DNA of 40,502 nt, from positions 1 through 40,502 of the forward strand of contig JANXLV010000069.1 of NCBI GenBank assembly GCA_025355005.1, in the 5' to 3' direction. This DNA comes from Myxococcales bacterium (lineage in GTDB: Bacteria; Myxococcota_A; Polyangia; Polyangiales; Polyangiaceae). Position numbers and translations under genes: made by a program. Below, piece by piece: positions 7,800-14,961 of the stretch (within the stretch, counting starts at the first letter, position 1; each line of letters opens with the position of its first letter). The notes beneath the pieces were generated by a model. That model saw only the letters and a list, made by a program, of their open reading frames with translations. It did not search any database and was not told the origin of the DNA.

Positions 7800-9355
7800 C
7801 ACTGCACCTCCAGATATGCCGCGAGGCCCTGACGCCCGCCCTCACGACCAAAACCGCTCTCCTTGTATCCGCCGAACGGCGAGCTGGGATCGAACTTGTT
7901 GTAGGTGTTCGCCCAGATCACGCCTGCCTGCAGGCGCGTGGCCACGTGGAAGATCTTCGAGCCCTTGTCCGTCCAGATGCCTGCGGACAGACCGTACATC
8001 GTGTTGTTCGCCTTCTCGATCGCCTCGTCGGGCGTGCGGAAGGTCATGATGGTGAGCACCGGTCCGAAGATCTCTTCGCGCGCGATGCGGCACGACTGCG
8101 ACGCGTTCGTGAAGAACGTGGGCGGGAACCAGAAGCCCTTGCTGGGAAGCTCGCACGGGGCGCTGAACCGCTCGGCGCCCTCGCGTTCGCCGCTGAGAAC
8201 GAGCTCCTTGATGCGTTCCAGCTGTGCGCGCGAGTTGATCGCGCCGACGTCCGTGTTCTTGTCGAGCGGGTCGCCGAGCCGCAAGGTCGCCATGCGATCC
8301 TTCAGCTTGCGCACGACAATGTCGTGGACGCTCTCCTCGACCAGGAGGCGCGAGCCTGCGCAGCACACGTGCCCCTGGTTGAAGTAGATGCCGCCGACGA
8401 TCCCTTCGACGGCCTGGTCGAGCGGCGCATCCGCGAAGACGATGTTCGCTGCCTTGCCACCAAGCTCCAGCGTGAGCCGCTTGCCGGACCCGGCGATCGC
8501 GCGCTGGATCTTCTTGCCGACGTCCGTCGACCCGGTGAACGCGACCTTGTTGACGTCAGGGTGACCCACGAGCGCCGCGCCGGTCTCACCCGCGCCCGTC
8601 ACGATGTTCACCACGCCGGGCGGGAGCTCCGCTTCCTCGATGATCTGCGCGAGCAACAGCGCGGTGAGCGGCGTGGTCTCCGCAGGCTTCAGCACGACAG
8701 TGTTGCCGCACGCGATGGCGGGCGCGATCTTCCACGCAGCCATGAGGAGCGGAAAATTCCAGGGGATCACCTGCCCGGCCACGCCGAGCGGACGCACCTT
8801 GCGACCGTGGAACGCGTAGTCCAGCTTGTCGGCCCAGCCCGCGTTGTAGAAGAAGTGAGCGGATGCGAGCGGAATGTCCACGTCGCGCGACTCCTTGATG
8901 GGCTTGCCGCCGTCCATCGTCTCCACGATGGCGAGCTCGCGCGCCTTCTCCTGCAGCGCGCGAGCGATGCGGAAGACGTACTTCGCGCGCTCTGCGCCGC
9001 GCATCTTGCCCCAGTACTTGTCGTACGCGTGACGCGCGGCCTTCACGGCGCGATCCACGTCCTCTGCGTTGCCTTCCGCGACCTGCGCGAGCGTCTGCTC
9101 CGTGGACGGGCTCACGGTGTCGAAGTACTTGCCGCTCTTCGGCGGCATCCATTTGCCGCCGATGAAGAGCTGGTACCGCTCCTCGAGCTTGACGTGATCC
9201 GGCGTCTCCGGCGCGGGCGCGTACTCCCACGCCTTGCCGAACTCCAGGGCGAGGGCTGCCGTCTTCTGACGAGCCTTCTCCACGGCGGTCTCCCGTTTCA
9301 TGAGATCCGACGAGGGGCGGTCGGCTGCGCGGTCCGTGCGGTCGGGGTCGGTCAT
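7799..9355 (-). CDS. NAD(P)-dependent aldehyde dehydrogenase
   Basis: 518-aa full-length ALDH that oxidises an aldehyde to the acid. Key motifs: IPWNFPLLM, GNTVVLKPAE (cofactor Lys), GVVNIVTG, FTGSTDVGK, LELGGK (general-base Glu) and NQGHVCCAG, where C331 aligns with the nucleophile of ALDH2-type enzymes; EEIFGPV and PFGGYKESG follow. An N-terminal 50-residue polar extension precedes the first beta strand. The ATG at 9355 lies 5 bp after the deoC stop. Next to deoC, whose product releases acetaldehyde, acetaldehyde is a reasonable substrate guess. Confidence 0.9.
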   Translation of the reverse strand: MTDPDRTDRAADRPSSDLMKRETAVEKARQKTAALALEFGKAWEYAPAPETPDHVKLEERYQLFIGGKWMPPKSGKYFDTVSPSTEQTLAQVAEGNAEDVDRAVKAARHAYDKYWGKMRGAERAKYVFRIARALQEKARELAIVETMDGGKPIKESRDVDIPLASAHFFYNAGWADKLDYAFHGRKVRPLGVAGQVIPWNFPLLMAAWKIAPAIACGNTVVLKPAETTPLTALLLAQIIEEAELPPGVVNIVTGAGETGAALVGHPDVNKVAFTGSTDVGKKIQRAIAGSGKRLTLELGGKAANIVFADAPLDQAVEGIVGGIYFNQGHVCCAGSRLLVEESVHDIVVRKLKDRMATLRLGDPLDKNTDVGAINSRAQLERIKELVLSGEREGAERFSAPCELPSKGFWFPPTFFTNASQSCRIAREEIFGPVLTIMTFRTPDEAIEKANNTMYGLSAGIWTDKGSKIFHVATRLQAGVIWANTYNKFDPSSPFGGYKESGFGREGGRQGLAAYLEVQ

Positions 9356-9360
9356 AGCGT

Positions 9361-10323
9361 TCAGTCCTTCGAGAAGTCTTCGGACGCCTGGTAATTGCCG
9401 GTGCGCTCCTTCTCGAGCTGCATCAGCACGTCGTTCAGGAGCGCGCTCGCTCCGAAGCGGAACAAATCGGGCGTGAGCCACGCGTCGCCGAGCGTCTCCT
9501 TGACGATGACGAGATAGTGGAGCGCCTGCTTCGCCGTGCGCACGCCGCCCGCGGGCTTCATGCCGATGCGAACGCCGGTCTGGTAGAAATGGTCGCGGAT
9601 CGCCTCGAGCATCACGAGCGTGACGGGAGGCGTGGCCGCAGGCTGGATCTTGCCGGTGGAGGTCTTGATGAAGTCCGCGCCTGCCGCGATGGCGAGATCG
9701 CTTGCCTTGCGGACCACGTCGTACGAGCCGAGCTCGCCCGTCTCCAGGATGACCTTGAGGTGCGCGGGGCCGCAAGCCTCCTTCGTGGCGGCGATCTCGT
9801 CGAAGACCTTCGCGTAGTCGCCTGACAGCATGGCGCCGCGATCGATCACCATGTCGATCTCGTCGGCGCCGAACTCCACGGCGCGGCGCACGTCGTCCAG
9901 CTTCACCGCAATCGGCGATTGCCCGCTGGGGAACGCAGTGGCGACGCTCGCGACCTTCACGGCGGAGCCCTCCAGGGCCGCCTTCGCGATGGTCACGAAG
10001 TTCGGGTACACGCAGACCGCAGCGCACGACGGGAGCGTGGGATCCGAGTCCATGGGCGTCACGGCCTTGCGGCACATCTGACGGACCTTGCCCGCGGTGT
10101 CTTTGCCTTCGAGCGTGGTGAGATCCATCATCGAGATGGAGAGCTTCAGCCCGGCGACCTTGGCGCCCTTCTTGATGCTCCGCTTCGCGAGCGCCGCCGC
10201 GCGTTCCTCGACCGCGACCGCATTCACTGCCGGCGCGCTGAAGAGCGGCATCCTGGCTCCGCGAGAGGCACCGGTCGTGAAGCCGTGAGGGGCGAGCTGC
10301 CCATTACCGTTTTCGTGTTCCAT
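9361..10323 (-). CDS. deoC: Deoxyribose-phosphate aldolase
   Basis: 320-aa class I aldolase that cleaves 2-deoxyribose-5-phosphate to glyceraldehyde-3-phosphate and acetaldehyde. The Schiff-base lysine is K220 in DFIKTSTGK; K190 (KVILETG) and K256 (GMKPAGG) are the other conserved active-site lysines. It is longer than the roughly 220-260 aa of compact bacterial DeoC because of a 60-residue N-terminal region. The start lies 18 bp from the stop of the upstream thioredoxin-like gene, and the two ALDH genes follow, giving a route from deoxyribose phosphate to acetate-level carbon. Confidence 0.93.
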   Translation of the reverse strand: MEHENGNGQLAPHGFTTGASRGARMPLFSAPAVNAVAVEERAAALAKRSIKKGAKVAGLKLSISMMDLTTLEGKDTAGKVRQMCRKAVTPMDSDPTLPSCAAVCVYPNFVTIAKAALEGSAVKVASVATAFPSGQSPIAVKLDDVRRAVEFGADEIDMVIDRGAMLSGDYAKVFDEIAATKEACGPAHLKVILETGELGSYDVVRKASDLAIAAGADFIKTSTGKIQPAATPPVTLVMLEAIRDHFYQTGVRIGMKPAGGVRTAKQALHYLVIVKETLGDAWLTPDLFRFGASALLNDVLMQLEKERTGNYQASEDFSKD

Positions 10324-10341
10324 GTCGCGTCCAAGGCTACA

Positions 10342-10866
10342 CTACTTCCACTTGATGCTGCAGCCGAACGCCACGGTTTCGGGCGTAGCGGGAGCCTCAC
10401 CGGCCACGAGCGCAGCCAGGGCGTTCTCGAGGTCCCTCGACGTCACGCGCGCGGGGTCGCGGTGGTTGTCGTCGATGCGACCGTGGTAGCGGAGCGTCCG
10501 GTCGGCATCGAAGACGAAGACCTCCGGCGTGAAGCGCGCGCCGAGCGCCCGCACGAAAGCCTGGGAGTCGTCGCGGACGTAGGGGAACGGGAAGCCGCGG
10601 TCCTTCGCGCGCGCGGTCATCGGCTCCATCGCGTCGTCCGGGTAGCGGGTCGCGTCGTTCGCATTCACCGCCATGAACGCGACGGCGTCGGCCGCTCTCG
10701 CCTTCGCCAGCGCCACCATCCGCTCCTCGTACGCGACCACGTACGGGCAGTGGTTGCAGGACACGATCACGCAGAGCAACTTCTTGCCGTCGAAGGAGGC
10801 GAGCGTGTGGATCTTGCCGTCCGTACCGGGCAGCTCGAACGCCGGACAAGCGTCATTCAGTTTCAT
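10342..10866 (-). CDS. Thioredoxin-fold (AhpC/TSA-like) protein with CNHC motif
   Basis: 174-aa cytosolic redoxin; no signal peptide or membrane segment. The fold begins KLNDACPAFELPGTDGK, and the active site is C37-N-H-C40 followed by P, as in thioredoxin-family proteins with a CxxCPY motif; cis-Pro is probably in RFTPEVFVF. C7 and a C-terminal Cys (CSIKWK) are additional. The ATG at 10866 lies inside the end of the FTR-like gene (14-nt overlap), so the two are coupled; the FTR-like protein could reduce this one, though that is inference. Confidence 0.85.
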   Translation of the reverse strand: MKLNDACPAFELPGTDGKIHTLASFDGKKLLCVIVSCNHCPYVVAYEERMVALAKARAADAVAFMAVNANDATRYPDDAMEPMTARAKDRGFPFPYVRDDSQAFVRALGARFTPEVFVFDADRTLRYHGRIDDNHRDPARVTSRDLENALAALVAGEAPATPETVAFGCSIKWK

Positions 10867-11254
10867 CGGGGCCCGACTTATCACAGGATCCTGCGGCGAA
10901 CTCGCGTGACGCGAAGAGCGCACAGTCGCAGTAGCCCTGGCGCTTGATGTCGTCGTGATGAGGCGTGCACGGGCACACCATCTCGTGGCCCCTGGCCTTC
11001 GATGACTCCACGTCGGCGCAAGGGCAGTACATCTTGCCGTGCTCGGCCAGGTTGTGAACGAGCCCGACGATCACGTTCTCCGTGACCTCGGGCTCGGGGT
11101 ACAGCGCATACGGACCGCGCTCGACATAGGAGCGCACGAACTTCCTGACCCGAGCATTCGCCCGCGCCATTCGCTCATCCAGCGTGGACGCTCCAGCATC
11201 GCCCGCTCCAGCATCACCTGAAGGCGGGGGATCCGGCGGGTCCTCGGGGCTCAC
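10853..11254 (-). CDS. Ferredoxin-thioredoxin reductase catalytic-chain-like Fe-S protein
   Basis: 133 aa. Three Cys pairs, C77-P-C79, C94-P-C96 and C109-D-C111, followed by ALF, match the CPC/CPC/CHC-xLF signature of the FTR catalytic (beta) chain, where four Cys bind a [4Fe-4S] cluster and two form the redox disulfide. Spacing is 14 and 12 residues rather than the 16 and 8 of plant/cyanobacterial enzymes. The N-terminal 28 residues are Pro/Gly/Ala-rich and dispensable-looking; an internal ATG at 11170 would remove them. GTG at 11254 overlaps the rpsU stop (GTGA). No variable (alpha) chain is visible in the window. Likely transfers electrons from ferredoxin to a thioredoxin-like partner, the adjacent CNHC protein being the obvious candidate. 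Confidence 0.8.
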   Translation of the reverse strand: MSPEDPPDPPPSGDAGAGDAGASTLDERMARANARVRKFVRSYVERGPYALYPEPEVTENVIVGLVHNLAEHGKMYCPCADVESSKARGHEMVCPCTPHHDDIKRQGYCDCALFASREFAAGSCDKSGPDETE

Positions 11255-11493
11255 CCCTTGTTCGGCGGCGGCGCGGCGTCCATCTTCGCGCGCTTGCGAC
11301 GACGACGGGCTGCTTCAGCCTGCTTCTTGCGGCGCTTGACGCTCGGCTTCATGTAGTGGCGGCGCATCTTGAGCTCGCGGAGCACGCCCTCGGAGGCGAG
11401 CTTGCGCTTGAGCATCTTGATCGCACGCTCGATGCCGCGGTCGCTGACGACCACTTCGAGGGGCTTGCACTGAATCGCGTCAGACGTCGACAT
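11251..11493 (-). CDS. rpsU: 30S ribosomal protein bS21
   Basis: 80-aa small-subunit protein that helps initiation on the 30S platform. Recognised by PLEVVVSDRGIERAIKMLKRKLASEG and the Arg/Lys-rich C-terminal half (HYMKPSVKRRKK). The C-terminus has a short Ala/Pro tail. It heads a minus-strand run of six genes with spacings of -4, -14, +18, +5 and -1 nt. An AGGA lies 9 nt before the ATG. Confidence 0.95.
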   Translation of the reverse strand: MSTSDAIQCKPLEVVVSDRGIERAIKMLKRKLASEGVLRELKMRRHYMKPSVKRRKKQAEAARRRRKRAKMDAAPPPNKG

Positions 11494-11622
11494 TTCCTGG
11501 ATTCCTCGGACAGTAGAGGCGGCGGTAAAAACGAAGAGTGGTGGGAATAGCAGACGGATTCCGTTGTCTCAAGCAAATCTGGGGGAGCGCCCGTTCTGGC
11601 CCAGCGTTTCTCTCGCCTGGCC

Positions 11623-11628
11623 TATACT
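11623..11628 (+). promoter_or_regulatory. -10-like TATACT close to the kinase ATG
   Basis: TATACT (5 of 6 to TATAAT) ends 12 bases before the ATG at 11641, so a transcript would have a leader of about 6 nt with no room for a Shine-Dalgarno site. No good -35 is seen. Confidence 0.35.
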
Positions 11629-11640
11629 TCGTCCGCGCGC

Positions 11641-14340
11641 ATGCCCAACCCCCCGGAGCCCTCTCAGCTCAGCGACCTCGCGGAGGGCGCCAAGGTCGGC
11701 CCGTACGTGGTCGAGGGGCTGCTCGGCCGCGGGGGCATGGGCGCGGTGTATCGCGCGCACGACGCACGGCTCCTCCGCACCGTCGCGCTCAAGGTCATCT
11801 CGCTCACGCCGAACAGCGACCACCCGCGCGAGGACTTCGGCGCGCGGCTCCTGCGTGAGGCCCGAGCCGCGGCGGCCATCAACCACCCCAACGTGGTGAG
11901 CGTGTTCGACGTCGGTGAGGAAGAGGACGTCTTCTTCATGGCCATGGAGCTCGTGCGCGGAAGGACGCTGCGCGAGCTCGTGGCGTCCGGGGCGCCGTGG
12001 GCGGAGAAGCTCCGCTGGCTCTGCGACACGGCACGCGCGCTCGCCGCGTTGCACGAGGCCGGCATCATCCATCGCGACGTGAAGCCGGAGAACGTCATCG
12101 TCCGCGAGGACGGCGTCGTGAAGCTGCTCGACCTCGGCATCGCCCGTCGTGCGGTCTCGAGCGCCGTCGCGCCCATCGACACCGTGACCGGAGGCGGTGC
12201 GATCCCGGGCACGCCCGTCTACATGTCTCCCGAACAGCTGCGCGGTACGGACCTCGCGGCCACGACCGACCAGTTCTCGTGGGCGGTGCTCGCGTTCGAG
12301 CTCCTGACGGGGGAGCGCCCCTGGGTCGCGCGCGCGAACGAGCTCTATCCGGTGCTCCTCGGCATCGTGAACGATCCCGCGCCAGAGCTCGGCGAGCGCG
12401 CGCCGGAGCTGCCCGCGGTGGTGTGCGCTGCGATCATGCGGGCCTTGTCGAAGGATCCGCTGGCCCGCTTTGCGTCGCTCCTCGACGTGGCGGAGACCAT
12501 CGAACCGTTCGCGGCGCCATCCGCGCTTCCGCGCAACCGCGACTCCGGCAACTCCGGCAAGGCAACGCCAACCGTCACGCCGCGCCCCTCCATGGAGCCC
12601 GCGGCGTTCGCCGCGACCACCAGGGCACCTGCGACGCTGAGCTCGCCTCCGACGCCGAAGGACCTTCCGCCCGAGCCCCCGCGCGCCCCACGCGCGTCGC
12701 GTCGTGGGCTCACCATCACTGCAGGGGTGATCGCCGCAGCCGCAGCCGTCATCGCGCTCGTTCCGAAGACCAATCAGCCACCGCCCGTGATCGCCACTGC
12801 GCACCCGCTCTCGTCCGTTGCGGAGGCCGACCACGCATTCACGGAGGCGATGCAGCTGTTCCACGACGGCGCGACGACCAAGGCCGAGGCCAAGCTCGAG
12901 GCGGCGCTCGCCGCGGATGGCACGTTCGCGCTCGCGCACCTGGAGCTCGCGCTGCTCACGTTCGGACGCGATCCGCGCGGCGCGGAGCTCCATTTCCAGG
13001 AGGCCTTCCAGCACCGCGTGAACCTGGACGCGCGCGGCGCCGCGCTGCTCGAGGCGAGCGAGCCATACGTCAGGCCCATGCCCGATCTCGACGAATGGGA
13101 GACGCGCCTCCTTCGCGCGGTGAAGCTCCATCCGAAGGACTCCGAGGCGCTCTACTACCTCGGCATCGCCCGGATGAAGCAGCTCAAGTTCGATGACGCG
13201 CGGACCGCGTTCGGAAACGCGCTGCGCGTCGCGCCCGACTTCATCCCCGCCATGGTCGGCCTGGGCGGCGCCGAGCGCTCGATGGGTCACCCGAAGGAGG
13301 CGCTCGACGTCTACCGGAGCTGCCTCGGCAAGTCGCCATTCGCCGCGAGCTGCCTGGAGGACGAGCAGAATATCTACGCCACCTCTGGTGAATGCGCGCG
13401 CGCGAAGACCGACGCAGAGGCGTGGGTGGAAATGGATCCGACGAGCGTCCGCGCACGACTCGCGCTCGCGGACACGCTGCAGTCCACCGGTACGCAATAC
13501 GAGGGCGTGAAGGAGGCGATGCTCCACGCCGTCGACGTGGCCGCACCACCGCAGAAGCCGCTCATCACGGCATCGATGGACGTCTCACTCGCGCTGATCC
13601 AGGGCCGCTTCGACGACGCTGAGCGCGCGGCCAAGGCCGGCGAAGAGGCGCTGCCTCCCGCGGCGAACAGGCTCACACGGGCGTCGTGGGTCGTGCGCCG
13701 CGTGCTCATCGCGCTGGAGGTCGGCGACGATGCGATGGCCGCAGAGCTCTCGAAGAGCTTCGTTGCGCGCATGGACGCATATCCGAAGGCGCCACTCGAC
13801 ATGGACCCAGACATCGACTTCTACGAGCCGATGTATCGCGCAAAGGCGATCGACCGCGCGAAGTTCGATACGTTTCGCCGCGCGTGGATCCAGAAGGAGC
13901 TCGACACGCTTCGCGGCACGGAGGTCGCGACCCAGACCGCCCGCATGCCGTGGCTCTGGGTGAAGGCATGGGCGCAGGCCGCCGAGACAGAGGACGAGGC
14001 GAAGGAGGCGCTGGCGCTCGTATCGTCCTTTGGCCAGATGATCCCCGAGGAGCAGTCCCCCACCCGCCTCAACTTCACCATCGGACGCGTGCTCGCCCTC
14101 GCAGGCAGGAGCGACGAGGCGATCTCGAGGCTCGTACATATGACGCGCGCATGCACCGAGCTCACGGAGCCACAGGCCTGGATCCGCGCGCACTACTACC
14201 TGGGCATGGCGTACGAGGCGAAGCACGACGTCCCGAAGGCACGCGACGCCTACGGACTCGTCGTGGAGCGATGGGGCAACGCCAAGACCAGCGTCACCGC
14301 CAAAGCCGCCCGCGAACGAATGATGAAGCTGGGGCGTTAG
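11641..14340 (+). CDS. Membrane Ser/Thr protein kinase with C-terminal TPR-type domain
   Basis: 899-aa Hanks-type kinase. The cytoplasmic kinase domain spans about residues 20-285: glycine loop G29-R-G-G-M-G, K51 in VALKVI, catalytic loop H144-R-D-V-K-P-E-N151 and metal site D164-L-G (DLG instead of DFG). A Pro/Thr-rich juxtamembrane linker is followed by one membrane segment near 357-377 and a large, presumably periplasmic, helical region with TPR-like units (for example SEALYYLGIARMKQLKFDDARTAF split across helices). This layout of kinase, membrane span and TPR sensor is common in myxobacterial receptors. Transcribed divergently from rpsU; converges with the H1-like gene. Confidence 0.9.
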   Translation: MPNPPEPSQLSDLAEGAKVGPYVVEGLLGRGGMGAVYRAHDARLLRTVALKVISLTPNSDHPREDFGARLLREARAAAAINHPNVVSVFDVGEEEDVFFMAMELVRGRTLRELVASGAPWAEKLRWLCDTARALAALHEAGIIHRDVKPENVIVREDGVVKLLDLGIARRAVSSAVAPIDTVTGGGAIPGTPVYMSPEQLRGTDLAATTDQFSWAVLAFELLTGERPWVARANELYPVLLGIVNDPAPELGERAPELPAVVCAAIMRALSKDPLARFASLLDVAETIEPFAAPSALPRNRDSGNSGKATPTVTPRPSMEPAAFAATTRAPATLSSPPTPKDLPPEPPRAPRASRRGLTITAGVIAAAAAVIALVPKTNQPPPVIATAHPLSSVAEADHAFTEAMQLFHDGATTKAEAKLEAALAADGTFALAHLELALLTFGRDPRGAELHFQEAFQHRVNLDARGAALLEASEPYVRPMPDLDEWETRLLRAVKLHPKDSEALYYLGIARMKQLKFDDARTAFGNALRVAPDFIPAMVGLGGAERSMGHPKEALDVYRSCLGKSPFAASCLEDEQNIYATSGECARAKTDAEAWVEMDPTSVRARLALADTLQSTGTQYEGVKEAMLHAVDVAAPPQKPLITASMDVSLALIQGRFDDAERAAKAGEEALPPAANRLTRASWVVRRVLIALEVGDDAMAAELSKSFVARMDAYPKAPLDMDPDIDFYEPMYRAKAIDRAKFDTFRRAWIQKELDTLRGTEVATQTARMPWLWVKAWAQAAETEDEAKEALALVSSFGQMIPEEQSPTRLNFTIGRVLALAGRSDEAISRLVHMTRACTELTEPQAWIRAHYYLGMAYEAKHDVPKARDAYGLVVERWGNAKTSVTAKAARERMMKLGR

Positions 14341-14358
14341 CCTACTTCTTGAAGTAGG
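14341..14358. terminator. Hairpin overlapping the stop codon of the H1-like gene
   Basis: CCTACTTC and GAAGTAGG form an 8-bp perfect inverted repeat with a 2-nt centre (7 bp and a 4-nt loop in practice). It starts one base after the kinase TAG and contains the stop plus the last four codons of the convergent H1-like gene. It can act for both transcripts; no strong T-tract follows. Confidence 0.5.
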
Positions 14359-14782
14359 TTGTCGCGCGCTTCTCACCTTTTTTGCTGATCAGCTTCGCGG
14401 CAAGCGCGTCGGCGAGGGGGCGCGGGACTTCTTGCTTCGAGAGCCCGAGCTTCGCGCGGATCTCCTCGGAGCGCAGGCCCTTCGGGTGCTTGCCGAGGAG
14501 GCCGAGGATCTGCTCCATCGCCTTTGCGAGGTCCGCGGGCGAGCGGCGCGCGAGGCGACCACCCTTGCGGCGCGCGGCCGGCTTCGCTGCCTTCGCGGCG
14601 GGGGCTGCGGCTGCTGCGCTCACTGAGCCCGGACGACGTCCACGACGGGCTCCACCACCACCACCACCACCGCTGGCGGTCTCGTTCAGGATCTCCTGAA
14701 GCGACGACGCCTTGATCGCTGAGATCAGCTTGTGGGCGAAGTCCGTTGCAAGCGATTCGATGGTTGTCTTCAGATTGCTCAT
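14342..14782 (-). CDS. Histone H1-like winged-helix DNA-binding protein
   Basis: 146 aa in three parts: an N-terminal helical region (1-35), a Gly-rich run (38-44) leading into an Ala/Lys/Arg linker reminiscent of histone H1 tails (45-80), and a C-terminal winged-helix-like domain (81-146) with PADLAKAMEQILGLL, GLRSEEIRAKLGLS and a basic wing ending TTYFKK. Probably a nucleoid-associated protein or regulator. The ATG at 14782 lies 39 bp after a tRNA-Leu on the same strand with no terminator visible between; AGGAGAGG stands about 12 nt upstream. Confidence 0.75.
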   Translation of the reverse strand: MSNLKTTIESLATDFAHKLISAIKASSLQEILNETASGGGGGGGARRGRRPGSVSAAAAAPAAKAAKPAARRKGGRLARRSPADLAKAMEQILGLLGKHPKGLRSEEIRAKLGLSKQEVPRPLADALAAKLISKKGEKRATTYFKK

Positions 14783-14821
14783 TTTGATGTCACGCCTCTC
14801 CTAGTTTTGCGAACTTCCAAG

Positions 14822-14905
14822 TACCGAAGGTGGGATTTGAACCCACACGAGGGGTTACCTCGGCGGATTTTGAATCCGCTGCGTCTGCCATTCCGCCACT
14901 TCGGC
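14822..14905 (-). tRNA. tRNA-Leu (anticodon CAA)
   Basis: 84-nt class II tRNA. The acceptor strands GCCGAAG and CTTCGGT pair with one G-T at the end; discriminator A. The anticodon stem GCGGA/TCCGC encloses the loop TTCAAAA, giving anticodon CAA (UUG codons). A long variable arm and the T-arm GTGGGTTCAAATCCCAC are clear. The 3' CCA is not encoded. UUG is a rare codon in such GC-rich genes. Confidence 0.95.
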
Positions 14906-14921
14906 GCGCCGAGATGAAGAC

Positions 14922-14950
14922 CTTATTCCAGCCTTCTGCCCATGTTGCAA
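14922..14950 (-). promoter_or_regulatory. Promoter of tRNA-Leu
   Basis: On the minus strand TTGCAA (14945-14950; 4 of 6 to TTGACA) and AATAAG (14922-14927; 4 of 6 to TATAAT) are exactly 17 bp apart. The expected start near 14915 lies about 10 nt before the tRNA 5' end. Confidence 0.55.
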
Positions 14951-14961
14951 GTCCGTAATGG

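Noticed and set aside
11569..13527. 652-codon minus-strand open frame opposite the kinase-TPR gene
   Set aside because: Shadow of the clearly recognised kinase; composition is Arg/His/Glu-rich with no domain.
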